A stretch of 64,000 bases of DNA from Mycobacterium heidelbergense (GTDB taxonomy: Bacteria; Actinomycetota; Actinomycetes; Mycobacteriales; Mycobacteriaceae). The DNA lies in assembly GCF_010730745.1 (NCBI RefSeq), contig NZ_AP022615.1, positions 248,001 to 312,000 on the forward strand, in the 5' to 3' direction. The stretch's first letter is position 1, and the number at the start of each line of letters is the position of its first letter. The notes beneath the pieces are model-generated. The model ran no database searches, was not told the DNA's origin, and saw only the letters and a program-made list of their open reading frames with translations. Position numbers and translations under genes: made by a program. Of the stretch, positions 16,691-25,607 are shown piece by piece.

Positions 16691-17512
16691 TTACTGGCCA
16701 AGGGGCTTCTCGGCAACCTGCCCGCCGGTGGTCTCGGCCGGCGCCGGGGTGGCCCCGGGCGCGACCGCCGTCCCGCCCGCCGGAAGGGCCTCGCCACGCA
16801 TCGACGCGCGGATCTGCTCCAGCCGGGAATGGCCGGCCATCTGGATGCCGGCCTGCTCGACCTCGAGCATGCGGCCCTGCACGGAGCCCTGGGCGAGTTC
16901 GGCCGCGCCGATCGCGTTGGCGTAGCGGCGTTCGATCTTGTCGCGCACCTCGTCGAGGCTCGGGGTGGTGCCCGGGGCGGCGATCTCGCTCATCGACCGC
17001 AGCGACGCGCTGACCTGTTCCTGCATCTTGGCCTGCTCGAGCTGGCTGAGCAGCTTGGTGCGCTCCGCGACCTTCTGCTGCAGCACCATCGCGTTCTGTT
17101 CGACGGCCTTCTTGGCCTGGGCCGCCGCGGACAGCGCCTGGTCGTGCAGCGTCTTGAGGTCCTCGACGCTCTGCTCGGCGGTCACCAGCTGGGCCGCGAA
17201 CGCCTCGGCGGCGTTGTTGTACTCGGTGGCCTTGGCCGCGTCACCGGCGGCGGTGGCCTGGTCGGCCAGCGTCACCGCCTGACGCACGTTGACCTGCAGC
17301 TTCTCGATGTCCGCCAGCTGCCGGTTGAGCCGCATCTCCAGCTGGCGCTGGTTGCCGATCACCTGCGCCGCCTGCTGGGTCAGCGCCTGGTGCTGGCGCT
17401 GCGCTTCCTCGATGGCCTGCTGGATCTGCACCTTCGGGTCGGCGTGCTCGTCGATCCTCGCGTTGAACAGCGCCATCAGGTATTTCCACGCCTTGACGAA
17501 CGGGTTGGCCAT
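16691..17512 (-). CDS. pspA: PspA/IM30 family protein (35-kDa antigen homologue)
   Basis: A 273-aa peripheral membrane protein that maintains envelope integrity. It starts MANPFVKAWKYLMALFNARID (amphipathic membrane-binding helix, first 20 residues), then long coiled coils rich in Gln/Glu/Ala to about residue 230, and a Pro/Ala/Gly-rich tail. A GGTGGAG ribosome site precedes the ATG. Together with clgR upstream and pspM downstream it forms the mycobacterial Psp operon, controlled by ClgR and SigE in M. tuberculosis. Confidence 0.95.
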   Translation of the reverse strand: MANPFVKAWKYLMALFNARIDEHADPKVQIQQAIEEAQRQHQALTQQAAQVIGNQRQLEMRLNRQLADIEKLQVNVRQAVTLADQATAAGDAAKATEYNNAAEAFAAQLVTAEQSVEDLKTLHDQALSAAAQAKKAVEQNAMVLQQKVAERTKLLSQLEQAKMQEQVSASLRSMSEIAAPGTTPSLDEVRDKIERRYANAIGAAELAQGSVQGRMLEVEQAGIQMAGHSRLEQIRASMRGEALPAGGTAVAPGATPAPAETTGGQVAEKPLGQ

Positions 17513-17641
17513 CGGTTAGCTCCACCTTCGCTTCTGGTCTGTCGGGCAAGCGCCCTGCCGCTCAATTTATCGGGTCGGCGCCGATCGCCCCACCCCTGCG
17601 CACGATCCGACCGCCCGGCGCGCGGGAGCGGTGCGGAGCAC

Positions 17642-17956
17642 TCAGGCCACCGCCAGCGACGCCACCGGCGGAATGACGACCTTGGTGCCGGCGTCGATCG
17701 TGGCCCCGCTCGCCCTGCGTTCCTCGCTGGCCATCCGCTCGCCCGCGCCCGTCAGCACCTCCGACAGCGGCATCTCCAGCGCGTCGCAGATCGCGTTGAG
17801 CAGCTCGCTGGAAGGCTCCTTGCGGCCGCGCTCCACCTCCGACAGATACCCGAGGCTCACCCGCGCCGAATCCGACACCTCGCGCAGCGTCCGGCCCTGT
17901 GTCGTCCGGACCCGGCGCAACACGTCGCCGATGACCTCGCGCATCAATGGCGGCAT
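17642..17956 (-). CDS. clgR: Transcriptional regulator ClgR
   Basis: A 104-aa XRE-type helix-turn-helix activator of clp protease and psp genes under envelope stress. The HTH covers about residues 10-65, with TLREVSDSARVSLGYLSEVERGRKEPSSELL (longer than 20; key part GYLSEVERGRKEPSSELL). The C-terminus KVVIPPVASLAVA is the degradation tag-like tail ending in Val-Ala, a ClpXP/ClpP-type signal. The ATG at 17956 is set by AAGGAGG 5 nt upstream. An in-frame extension to 18091 is less likely. Confidence 0.94.
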   Translation of the reverse strand: MPPLMREVIGDVLRRVRTTQGRTLREVSDSARVSLGYLSEVERGRKEPSSELLNAICDALEMPLSEVLTGAGERMASEERRASGATIDAGTKVVIPPVASLAVA

Positions 17957-17996
17957 CCCGCCCTCCTTCGTCCGATCGGCCCCGCTCAGCAGGCAC

Positions 17997-18036
17997 TCAC
18001 TTAGGTGAACGCCGGCGGCGGTGCCGATGGTTCCCC
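17997..18036 (-). promoter_or_regulatory. SigE-like promoter with overlapping palindrome upstream of clgR
   Basis: Minus-strand GGGGAACC (18029-18036) is followed after 17 nt by CGTT (18008-18011), close to the ECF SigE pattern GGAAC-N16-18-CGTT. The -10 overlaps the short palindrome TCACTTAGGTGA (17997-18008), a candidate ClgR operator. In M. tuberculosis clgR is SigE-dependent and autoregulated; the site assignment here is inference. Confidence 0.5.
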
Positions 18037-18038
18037 GG

Positions 18039-18680
18039 TCAGCCGCCCGTCTGGCGTGCTTCCCGGACCGTCCTGATCGTGCCGGCCACATAGTCGATGC
18101 CGGTGACCACGGTGAGCACGATCGCGACCCCCATCACGACGGAGGCCACCACCCGAAACGGCCCCGACAGCGGCAGCACGAACAGCCCGATCGCCAGCGC
18201 CTGGACGACGGTCTTGAGCTTGCCGCCCCAACTGGCGGGAATGACGCCGCGGCGTATCACCGCCAACCGCAACAGCGTGACCGCCAGCTCGCGGGTCATG
18301 ATCACCACGGTCACCCACCAGGGCAGGTCCCCCAGCATCGACAGGCCGATCAGCGCCGACCCGATCAGCGCCTTGTCCGCGACCGGATCGACGAACGCGC
18401 CGAATTCGGTCGCCATCCCGTAATTGCGGGCCAGCAGACCGTCGAACCGGTCGGTGAGGCAGGCGACGGCGAAAATCACGAAAGCCACTATGCGGCCGAC
18501 GATTTGGTGGCCGTCCGCGGTGAACAGGGCGAGCAGGAAGATCGGGACCAACACCAGCCGCAACAGGGTCAGGATGTTGGCGAGGTTGGCGATGCGGGCG
18601 CGGCCCGGCGATCCCGTTAGCGGTCCCGTTTGAGGCTGCCCCGACACGGCATCAGAATAACGGTTGACCAGCGAGCCCAT
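18039..18680 (-). CDS. pgsA3: CDP-alcohol phosphatidyltransferase, PgsA3-type
   Basis: A 213-aa membrane enzyme of the CDP-alcohol phosphotransferase family, annotated as phosphatidylglycerophosphate synthase. The signature DG-x2-AR-x8-G-x3-D-x3-D is seen in DRFDGLLARNYGMATEFGAF followed by VDPVADK. Six hydrophobic segments are present. The ATG at 18680 is 23 nt from divergent argA. An internal GTG (VSGQPQTG) could be an alternative start. The gene is separated from clgR by 82 nt carrying the stress promoter. Confidence 0.92.
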   Translation of the reverse strand: MGSLVNRYSDAVSGQPQTGPLTGSPGRARIANLANILTLLRLVLVPIFLLALFTADGHQIVGRIVAFVIFAVACLTDRFDGLLARNYGMATEFGAFVDPVADKALIGSALIGLSMLGDLPWWVTVVIMTRELAVTLLRLAVIRRGVIPASWGGKLKTVVQALAIGLFVLPLSGPFRVVASVVMGVAIVLTVVTGIDYVAGTIRTVREARQTGG

Positions 18681-18703
18681 CCCCGTCGCCGATACTGTTA
18701 CCC

Positions 18704-19219
18704 GTGACCGAAAGCTCCCGGGACCACCGGCCGGTGGTCCGGCGCGCGCGAACGTCCGACGTCCCCGCGATCAAACAGCTCGTCGACACGTACGCGGGAC
18801 GCATCCTGCTGGAAAAGAACCTCGTGACGCTGTACGAGGCCGTCCAGGAATTCTGGGTGGCCGAGCTTCACGGCAGGGTGGTCGGCTGCGGGGCGCTGCA
18901 CGTGTTGTGGGCCGACCTCGGCGAGGTCCGCACCGTCGCGGTCGACCCGGCGACGACCGGCCACGGCATCGGCCACGCGATCGTCGACCGGCTGCTGGAG
19001 GTCGCCCGCGAGCTGCAGCTGCGGCGGCTGTTCGTGTTGACCTTCGAGACGGAGTTCTTCGGCAAGCACGGGTTCACCGAGATCGAGGGCACGCCCGTCA
19101 CCGCCGAGGTGTACGAGGAGATGTGCCGCTCCTACGACATCGGCGTCGCCGAATTCCTGGATCTGAGCTACGTCAAGCCCAACATCCTGGGCAACTCCCG
19201 CATGCTGCTGGTGCTTTAG
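18704..19219 (+). CDS. argA: N-acetylglutamate synthase, short GNAT type
   Basis: A 171-aa GNAT acetyltransferase making N-acetylglutamate from glutamate and acetyl-CoA, the first arginine-pathway step (M. tuberculosis Rv2747). Acetyl-CoA motif A is VDPATTGHGIGHAIVDRLL, followed by RRLFVLTFETEFFGKHGF. The GTG at 18704 lies 6 nt past TACTGT, so the mRNA is predicted to be leaderless. It is a single-domain enzyme without the amino-acid-kinase domain of classical ArgA. Confidence 0.92.
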   Translation: MTESSRDHRPVVRRARTSDVPAIKQLVDTYAGRILLEKNLVTLYEAVQEFWVAELHGRVVGCGALHVLWADLGEVRTVAVDPATTGHGIGHAIVDRLLEVARELQLRRLFVLTFETEFFGKHGFTEIEGTPVTAEVYEEMCRSYDIGVAEFLDLSYVKPNILGNSRMLLVL

Positions 19220-19233
19220 GCCGCTTTAGGCCC

Positions 19234-19293
19234 GCGAGCAGACACAGACTCGCATTCGCGAGGCCCGAGCAATGCGATTCTGTGTCTGCTCGC
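19234..19293. terminator. Inverted repeat, family A copy 1 (terminator-like)
   Basis: Arms 19234-19248 (GCGAGCAGACACAGA) and 19279-19293 are perfect complements, with an inner CGCATT/AATGCG stem. The element lies between the convergent stops of argA and ftsK. The arm consensus CGAGCAGAC...GAATCGCA recurs at 34965-35022, marking a dispersed family. Confidence 0.6.
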
Positions 19294-19297
19294 CGGG

Positions 19298-21760
19298 CTA
19301 CTCGTCCGCGCCGTCGCCGGAGTCCAGGCCGCGGATCGCGGCCAGGGTCGCGGCCAGCTCGTCGGGCTTGACCAGCACGTCGCGCGCCTTGGATCCCTCG
19401 CTAGGCCCGACGATGCCGCGGGTCTCCATCAGGTCCATCAGCCGGCCGGCCTTGGCGAACCCGACCCGCAGCTTGCGCTGCAGCATCGACGTGGAGCCGA
19501 ACTGGCTGGACACCACCAGCTCCACGGCCTGCAGGAACAGGTCCATGTCGTCGCCGATGTCGGGGTCGACGTCGGCGCGTTCGCCGGTGGGCTTGGCGGT
19601 GGTGACGCCCTCGGTGTATTCGGGTTCGGCCTGGTCCTTGCAGGCGGTGACGACGGCGTGGATCTCGTCGTCGGTGATGTAGGCCCCCTGCAGTCGCACC
19701 GGCTTGTTCGTGCCCATCGGCAGGAACAGGCCGTCGCCCATCCCGATCAGCTTCTCGGCGCCCTGCTGGTCCAGGATCACCCGGGAGTCGGTGAGCGACG
19801 ACGTGGCGAACGCCAGCCGGGACGGCACGTTCGTCTTGATCAGCCCGGTCACCACGTCGACCGACGGGCGCTGGGTGGCCAGCACCAGGTGAATGCCGGC
19901 GGCGCGGGCCTTCTGGGTGATCCGCACGATCGCGTCCTCGACGTCGCGCGGCGCGGTCATCATCAGGTCGGCCAGCTCGTCGACGATCGCCACGACGTAG
20001 GGGTACGGCCGGTACTCGCGCTGGCTGCCCAGCGGCGCCGTGATCGCCCCGGAGCGCACCTTGGCGTTGAAGTCGTCGATGTGGCGCACCCGGGAGGCCT
20101 GCATGTCCTGGTAGCGCTGCTCCATCTCCTCGACCAGCCACGCCAGCGCGGCCGCCGCCTTCTTCGGCTGGGTGATGATCGGCGTGATCAGGTGCGGAAT
20201 GCCCTCGTACGGCGTCAGTTCCACCATCTTGGGGTCGATCAGGATCATCCTGACCTCCTCCGGGGTGGCCCGCGTCAGCAGCGAGATCAGCATGGAGTTG
20301 ACGAAGCTCGACTTGCCGGATCCGGTGGAGCCCGCGACCAACAGGTGCGGCATCTTGGCCAGGTTGGCCGAGATGAAGTCGCCCTCGATGTCCTTGCCCA
20401 GCCCGATCACCAGCGGGTGGTGGTCGCGGCGGGTCGAGGGCGCGGTGAGCACGTCGGCCAGCCGCACCATCTCCCGGTCGGTGTTGGGCACCTCGATGCC
20501 GACGGCGGACTTGCCGGGGATTGGGGCCAGCATGCGCACGCTCTCGGTGGCCACCGCGTAGGCGATGTTCTTCTGCAGCGCGGTGATCTTCTCCACCTTG
20601 ACGCCGGGGCCCAGCTCCACCTCGTAGCGGGTGACGGTGGGTCCCCGGGTGCAGCCGGTGACGGCGGCGTCGACCTTGAACTGGGTGAGCACCTCGCCGA
20701 TGGCGTCGGCCATGACGGTGTTGGCGGCGCTGCGCTTCTTGGGCGGGTCCCCGGCGACCAGCAGGCTCATCGGCGGCAGCGTGTAGGGGCCCTCGACGAC
20801 CCGGTCCAGCGCCTCGGTCTGCTGCTTCCCGCGACGACGGCGTGTCCCGACGGCCGGCTCCCGCACGGTGGGAATGTCGTCCTCGTTGTCACGCAAGGCC
20901 GCGGCGGGGTCGGCCGTCGGCCAGGCCTGCGCCTCGTCATCGGGGTGCAGCGGCCCGTCGTCGTAATAGCCGTCGGAAAAGTCCTCGGGCGCGCCGGGAT
21001 CCGCATCCTCGCCGTACCCGGCCTCGTCGTCGCCAAGCAGCCGGGTGCCGAACATGGCGCGCACGACGTCGGGCACCTCGCGGATCGTGGTCCCGGTCAG
21101 CAACAGCAGCCCGAACAGCGCGCCGATGAACAGCAGCGGCGCGGCGATCCAGGCCGTCAACCCATCCGACAGCGGCCCCCCGATGGCAAAGCCGACGAAC
21201 CCCGCCGCGCGGCGCCGCAGTTCCGGATCTTCCGGCGAACCCGACCACAGGTGGCGCAGGCCCAGAACCGACAGGGCGATCAGGCTTCCGCCCAGGATCA
21301 GCCGGGGCCGCGCATCCGGATTGGGCTGGGTCCGCATCAGCGCCACCGCCACCGCGGCGGTGACCAGCGGGAGCGCCAGGACGGCCGAACCGATGAGCGT
21401 CCGCAACACCGTGTCGACCCACGCGCCCACCGGTCGCGCGGCGTCGAACCACGAGCTGGCGGCGACCACGACGGACAGCCCGAGCAGGACCAGCGCGATC
21501 CCGTCGCGGCGGTGCCCGGGCTCGATGTCGCGGGCCCGCCCGATCGACCGGGCCGCGCCGCCGGTGCCCCGTGCCGCCATCATCCAGGTGGCGCGCATGG
21601 CCCGGCCGCAGGTGAGCCCGGCGGCGACCAGCAGCGACCGGTTGCGCCGTTTGGCGGGCCTGCTCGCCCTTCTGCCGGGTGCCGCCTGCCGCGCGCCGCG
21701 GGGCCGGGCCTTTGACCTGCTCGTTCGGGATCCGGGGCGCGCGACGGTCTTGCTAGCCAT
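19298..21760 (-). CDS. ftsK: DNA translocase FtsK
   Basis: An 820-aa septal DNA pump for chromosome segregation. The ATG at 21760 (MASKTVARPG) is chosen over a longer frame because TACCCT ends 7 nt upstream, giving a leaderless start, and the upstream extension reads through an antisense gene. The N-terminus is basic. Four membrane helices lie at about 90-230, then an acidic linker. The motor shows Walker A AGSTGSGKSSF and Walker B VVAIVDELADLMM. The C-terminal gamma winged helix (LQRKLRVGFAKAGRLMDLME) recognises KOPS. Confidence 0.95.
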   Translation of the reverse strand: MASKTVARPGSRTSRSKARPRGARQAAPGRRASRPAKRRNRSLLVAAGLTCGRAMRATWMMAARGTGGAARSIGRARDIEPGHRRDGIALVLLGLSVVVAASSWFDAARPVGAWVDTVLRTLIGSAVLALPLVTAAVAVALMRTQPNPDARPRLILGGSLIALSVLGLRHLWSGSPEDPELRRRAAGFVGFAIGGPLSDGLTAWIAAPLLFIGALFGLLLLTGTTIREVPDVVRAMFGTRLLGDDEAGYGEDADPGAPEDFSDGYYDDGPLHPDDEAQAWPTADPAAALRDNEDDIPTVREPAVGTRRRRGKQQTEALDRVVEGPYTLPPMSLLVAGDPPKKRSAANTVMADAIGEVLTQFKVDAAVTGCTRGPTVTRYEVELGPGVKVEKITALQKNIAYAVATESVRMLAPIPGKSAVGIEVPNTDREMVRLADVLTAPSTRRDHHPLVIGLGKDIEGDFISANLAKMPHLLVAGSTGSGKSSFVNSMLISLLTRATPEEVRMILIDPKMVELTPYEGIPHLITPIITQPKKAAAALAWLVEEMEQRYQDMQASRVRHIDDFNAKVRSGAITAPLGSQREYRPYPYVVAIVDELADLMMTAPRDVEDAIVRITQKARAAGIHLVLATQRPSVDVVTGLIKTNVPSRLAFATSSLTDSRVILDQQGAEKLIGMGDGLFLPMGTNKPVRLQGAYITDDEIHAVVTACKDQAEPEYTEGVTTAKPTGERADVDPDIGDDMDLFLQAVELVVSSQFGSTSMLQRKLRVGFAKAGRLMDLMETRGIVGPSEGSKARDVLVKPDELAATLAAIRGLDSGDGADE

Positions 21761-21907
21761 GACGGCAAGGGTAGTCGCAAAAGCATCATCTTTACCACCC
21801 GCCACACTGGTAACGCCCTCCCTCGTGGGCGATGCGGCCGGCGGGCCTGAGTAGGGTGGCAACCGGTGACGGAAGTCACCACTTCCCGAGCTTCCAGGAG
21901 GCCTCGC

Positions 21908-22222
21908 ATGCCCGTCGTCGTCGTCGCCACCATGACCGTCAAGCCCGAATCGGTCGACACCGTCCGCGACATCCTCACCGGCGCGGTCGAAGAGGTGCAC
22001 GACGAACCCGGGTGCCAGCTGTATTCGCTGCACCAGACGGGCGAGACCTTCGTCTTCGTCGAGCAATGGGCCGACGAGGACGCGCTCAAGACGCACAGCA
22101 CCGCGCCCGCGATCGGGAAGCTGTTCGAGGCGGCCGGCCCGCACCTGGCCGGGGCGCCGGACATCAAGATGCTGCAGCCGGTCCCCGCGGGCGATCCGGA
22201 CAAGGGCCGGCTGCGTCCGTAA
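21908..22222 (+). CDS. Antibiotic-biosynthesis-monooxygenase (ABM) domain protein
   Basis: A 104-aa ferredoxin-like fold protein (counterpart of Rv2749) with the ABM pattern VVVVATMTVKPESVDTVRDIL, EPGCQLYSLHQ and FVFVEQWADEDALKTH. Members are cofactor-free monooxygenases or structural homologues; the substrate is unknown. The ATG at 21908 is set by AGGAGG 8 nt upstream, in preference to the start at 21866. The stop overlaps the next start as TAATG, so the downstream dehydrogenase is coupled. Confidence 0.85.
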   Translation: MPVVVVATMTVKPESVDTVRDILTGAVEEVHDEPGCQLYSLHQTGETFVFVEQWADEDALKTHSTAPAIGKLFEAAGPHLAGAPDIKMLQPVPAGDPDKGRLRP

Positions 22223-23040
22223 TGGCCGGGCCACTCGACGGCAAGGTCGCGCTCATCACCGGCGCGGCCCGGGGCCAGGGCCGCGCGCACGCGGTGCGGC
22301 TGGCCGCCGACGGCGCGAGCGTCATCGCGGTCGACCTGTGCGCGCAGATCGCCAGCGTCCCCTACCCCCTGGCCACCCCGGACGACCTGGCGGCCACCGT
22401 CAAGCTCGTCGAGGACACCGGCTCGCGCATCGTGGCGGCGCGGGGCGACGTGCGCGACCGCGCATCGCTGTCGGCGGCGCTGCGGGCGGGCCTGGACGAG
22501 TTCGGCCGGCTCGACATCGTGGTGGCCAACGCCGGGATCGCCCCCATGCAATCGAGCGACGACGGCTGGCGCGACGTCATCGACGTCAACCTCACCGGCG
22601 TGTTCCACACCGTGGAGGCCGCCATACCGACCATGGTCTCGCAGGGCAGCGGCGGATCGATCGTGCTGATCAGTTCGGCCGCGGGGCTGGCCGGCATCGG
22701 CAGCGCCGACGCCGGCTCCATCGGCTATGCCGCCGCCAAGCACGGGGTGGTCGGGCTGATGCGGGTATACGCCAATCTGCTTGCCCGACACAGCATCCGG
22801 GTCAACTCGATACATCCGTCCGGGGTCGACACCCCGATGATCAACAACGAGTTCACCCGGCAGTGGCTCGCCCGGCTGGTCGCCGAGTCCGATTCGCCGC
22901 CCGACATGGGCAACGCGCTGCCGGTGCAGGTGCTGCAATCCGATGACATCGCCAACGCGGTGGCATGGCTGGTGTCCGACCAGGCCCGCTACATCACCGG
23001 CGTCACCCTGCCGGTCGACGCGGGCTATCTGAACAAGTAG
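22222..23040 (+). CDS. Mycofactocin-type SDR oxidoreductase (Rv2750-like)
   Basis: A 272-aa short-chain dehydrogenase. The Rossmann motif TGAARGQG (residues 14-21), NAG (about 96-98) and the catalytic S...YAAAKHG (Tyr-x3-Lys) are present. The insertion after beta-2 (DLCAQIASVPYPLATPDDLA) is characteristic of the mycofactocin-associated SDR subfamily, which keeps NAD tightly bound and uses mycofactocin as electron acceptor. The substrate alcohol is unknown. It is coupled to the ABM protein by a 1-nt stop/start overlap. Confidence 0.9.
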   Translation: MAGPLDGKVALITGAARGQGRAHAVRLAADGASVIAVDLCAQIASVPYPLATPDDLAATVKLVEDTGSRIVAARGDVRDRASLSAALRAGLDEFGRLDIVVANAGIAPMQSSDDGWRDVIDVNLTGVFHTVEAAIPTMVSQGSGGSIVLISSAAGLAGIGSADAGSIGYAAAKHGVVGLMRVYANLLARHSIRVNSIHPSGVDTPMINNEFTRQWLARLVAESDSPPDMGNALPVQVLQSDDIANAVAWLVSDQARYITGVTLPVDAGYLNK

Positions 23041-23045
23041 GGCTC

Positions 23046-23918
23046 ATGGCACGAAATCCCGTGGCGCAGACCGCCTTCGGCCCAATGGTATTGGCGGCCG
23101 TCGAACAGAACGAGCCACCCGAGCGGCGCCTGGTGGACGACGACCTCGCGGAGCTCTTCCTGCCGGCCCCGCTGCGGTGGCTCGTCGCCGCGACCCGCGC
23201 GGCGCCGATCCGCCGCCTGATGGTCCGCGGGTCGGAGTACACCGGCCCCGGATTGTGGGCGAACCTGGCCTGCCGCAAGCGTTTCATCGCCGACAAGCTC
23301 GACGAGGCGCTGCCCGACATCGACGCGGTGGTGATCCTCGGCGCCGGCTTCGACACCCGTCCCTACCTGCTGACGCGGCGGATCCGCGTCCCGGTCTTCG
23401 AGGTGGACCTGCCGGTCAACGTCGCCAGGAAGGCCGAGACGGTCCGGCGGGTGCTGGGCGAGCTGCCGCTGTCGGTTCGGTTGGTGGCGTTGGACTTCGA
23501 GCGCGACGACCTGCTCACCTCGCTGGCCGAGCACGGCTATCGCACCGACTACCGGGCCTTCTTCATCTGCGAGGGCGTGACCCAATACCTCACCGAGGAC
23601 GGCGTCCGGCGCACGCTTGAGGGACTGCGCGCGGCCGCCGCCGGCAGCCGGTTGGTGTTCACCTACGTCCGCCGGGACTTCATCGACGGGACGAACCGGT
23701 ACGGCACCCGCACGCTGTATCGCAGCGTCCGCCAGCGCCACCAGCTGTGGCGCTTCGGCCTGGAGCCCGACGAGGTCGCGGGGTTCATCGCCGAGTACGG
23801 CTGGCGCCTGGTGGAGCAGGCCGGTCCCGACGACCTCGTCCGGCGCTACGTGGAGCCCACCGGCCGCAAACTCGAGGCCTCCCAGCTGGAATGGTCGGCC
23901 TACGCGGAGAAGATTTAG
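23046..23918 (+). CDS. SAM-dependent methyltransferase, LCM/TIGR00027 type
   Basis: A 290-aa putative O- or carboxyl-methyltransferase of the leucine-carboxyl-methyltransferase-like family that is expanded in mycobacteria. The SAM-binding motif is AVVILGAGFDTRPYLL (about residues 96-111), followed by the acidic VFEVDLP and the downstream FICEGVTQYL. The ATG at 23046 is 5 nt after the SDR stop, so the three plus-strand genes probably form one operon. Substrate unknown. Confidence 0.86.
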   Translation: MARNPVAQTAFGPMVLAAVEQNEPPERRLVDDDLAELFLPAPLRWLVAATRAAPIRRLMVRGSEYTGPGLWANLACRKRFIADKLDEALPDIDAVVILGAGFDTRPYLLTRRIRVPVFEVDLPVNVARKAETVRRVLGELPLSVRLVALDFERDDLLTSLAEHGYRTDYRAFFICEGVTQYLTEDGVRRTLEGLRAAAAGSRLVFTYVRRDFIDGTNRYGTRTLYRSVRQRHQLWRFGLEPDEVAGFIAEYGWRLVEQAGPDDLVRRYVEPTGRKLEASQLEWSAYAEKI

Positions 23919-25600
23919 ACCTCGATGACCGTCGGCACGATCATCGGCTGCCGGCGATAGGTCTCGCCTACCCACTTGCCGACGGTGCGGCGCACGCACT
24001 GGGCGATCCGGACCGGGTCGGTGACGTCGGCGGCGGCCAGCTGCTCCAGCTCCGCCTCGATCTTGCGCGCGGCGGGCTCGAGCGCCTTGGGGTCCTCGGA
24101 GAATCCGCGCGAGTGCAGCTGCGGCGCGGCCACCGGGCGCCCGGTGCCCCGCCGGACCACCACGGTCGCCGCGATAAAGCCCGACGACAGGATGAGTCGT
24201 TCGCCCAGGGTGATGTCGCCCACGTCGCCGGTGATCAGGCCGTCGACGAACATCTTGCCGACCGGCACCGCCCCGGCGACCGACGCCTTGCCGGCAACCA
24301 GGTCGACGCTGACGCCGTTCTCCGCCAACAGGATCGAGTCCTCGGGCACCCCGGCGCGCGCCGCCAGCTTGGCGTTGGCGCGCAGCATCCGCCAGGTCCC
24401 GTGCACCGGCATCACGTTGCGCGGCCGCACCCCGTTGTAGAGGAACAGCAGCTCGCCCGCGTACGCGTGACCCGAAACGTGAACGCGCACCTGCTGATTG
24501 GTGACGACGCGGGCCCCGATCCTGGCCAGCGAGTCGATGACCCCGTACACCGCCTCCTCGTTGCCGGGTATCAGCGACGACGACAGGATGATCAGGTCCT
24601 CCGACGTCAGGGTGATGCTGCGGTGCTCGCCGCGCGACATCCGCGACAGCGCCGACATCGGCTCGCCCTGGGTGCCGGTGGTGATCAGCACCACCCGCTC
24701 GGGCGCCATCATCTCCGCGGCGGCGATGTCGATCAGGTCGGCGTCGTCGACCCGCAGGAAACCAAGTTCGCGGGCGATGCCCATGTTGCGCACCATGGAT
24801 CGCCCGACGAACGACACCCGCCGGCCCAATGCCACTGCGGCGTCGATGATCTGCTGCACCCGGTCCACGTTGGAGGCGAAGCACGCGACGATGACGCGGC
24901 CGCCGGCGCCCCGGATCAGCCGGTGCAGGGTGGGGCCCACCTCGCTTTCGGAGGGCCCGACGCCGGGGATCTCGGCGTTGGTCGAGTCGCACAGGAACAG
25001 GTCCACGCCTGCTCCATATTGTGAGCCCAGCCGGGACATGCCGGGCAGGTCGGTGGGCCGGCCGTCGAGCGGCAGCTGGTCGAGCTTGATGTCGCCGGTG
25101 TGCAGCACGGTCCCGGCGCCCGTGCGGACCGCGATGGCCAGCGCGTCCGGGATGGAGTGGTTGACGGCGAAATACTCGCACTCGAACACGCCGTGCGTGC
25201 TGCGCTGCCCCTCGGCGACCTGGACGAAGACCGGGTTGATGTGGTGCTCGCGGCATTTCGCGGCGACCAGCGCCAGGGTGAACCTCGAACCGACGACCGG
25301 GATGTCGGGCCGCAGCCTGAGCAGGAACGGGATCGCCCCGATGTGGTCCTCGTGCGCGTGGGTCAGCACCAGCGCCTCGACGTCGTCGAGCCGATCCTCG
25401 ATGTGGCGCAGGTCCGGCAGGATCAGGTCGACGCCGGGCTCGTCGTGGGTGGGGAACATCACCCCGCAGTCGATGATCAGCAGTCGGCCCAGGTGCTCGA
25501 AAACCGTCATGTTGCGGCCGATTTCGCTGATGCCGCCCAGCGCGGTGACCCGCAACCCACCCGCGGTCAGCGGACCTGGTGGGGTGAGGTCTACATCCAC
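23915..25600 (-). CDS. rnj: Ribonuclease J
   Basis: A 561-aa metallo-beta-lactamase/beta-CASP ribonuclease with 5'-exo and endonuclease activity in RNA decay and rRNA processing. The zinc motif is LTHAHEDHIGA. The second metal ligands appear in NHSIPD and HTGDIKLDQ, and beta-CASP motifs in CDSTNAE and HVSGHA. The start is GTG at 25600 (VDVDLTPPGPLTAGG), matching M. tuberculosis Rv2752c as remembered; upstream in-frame sequence is inside dapA. It is convergent with, and overlaps by 4 nt, the methyltransferase gene. dapA lies 7 nt upstream. Confidence 0.96.
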   Translation of the reverse strand: MDVDLTPPGPLTAGGLRVTALGGISEIGRNMTVFEHLGRLLIIDCGVMFPTHDEPGVDLILPDLRHIEDRLDDVEALVLTHAHEDHIGAIPFLLRLRPDIPVVGSRFTLALVAAKCREHHINPVFVQVAEGQRSTHGVFECEYFAVNHSIPDALAIAVRTGAGTVLHTGDIKLDQLPLDGRPTDLPGMSRLGSQYGAGVDLFLCDSTNAEIPGVGPSESEVGPTLHRLIRGAGGRVIVACFASNVDRVQQIIDAAVALGRRVSFVGRSMVRNMGIARELGFLRVDDADLIDIAAAEMMAPERVVLITTGTQGEPMSALSRMSRGEHRSITLTSEDLIILSSSLIPGNEEAVYGVIDSLARIGARVVTNQQVRVHVSGHAYAGELLFLYNGVRPRNVMPVHGTWRMLRANAKLAARAGVPEDSILLAENGVSVDLVAGKASVAGAVPVGKMFVDGLITGDVGDITLGERLILSSGFIAATVVVRRGTGRPVAAPQLHSRGFSEDPKALEPAARKIEAELEQLAAADVTDPVRIAQCVRRTVGKWVGETYRRQPMIVPTVIEV

Positions 25601-25607
25601 GTGCAGC

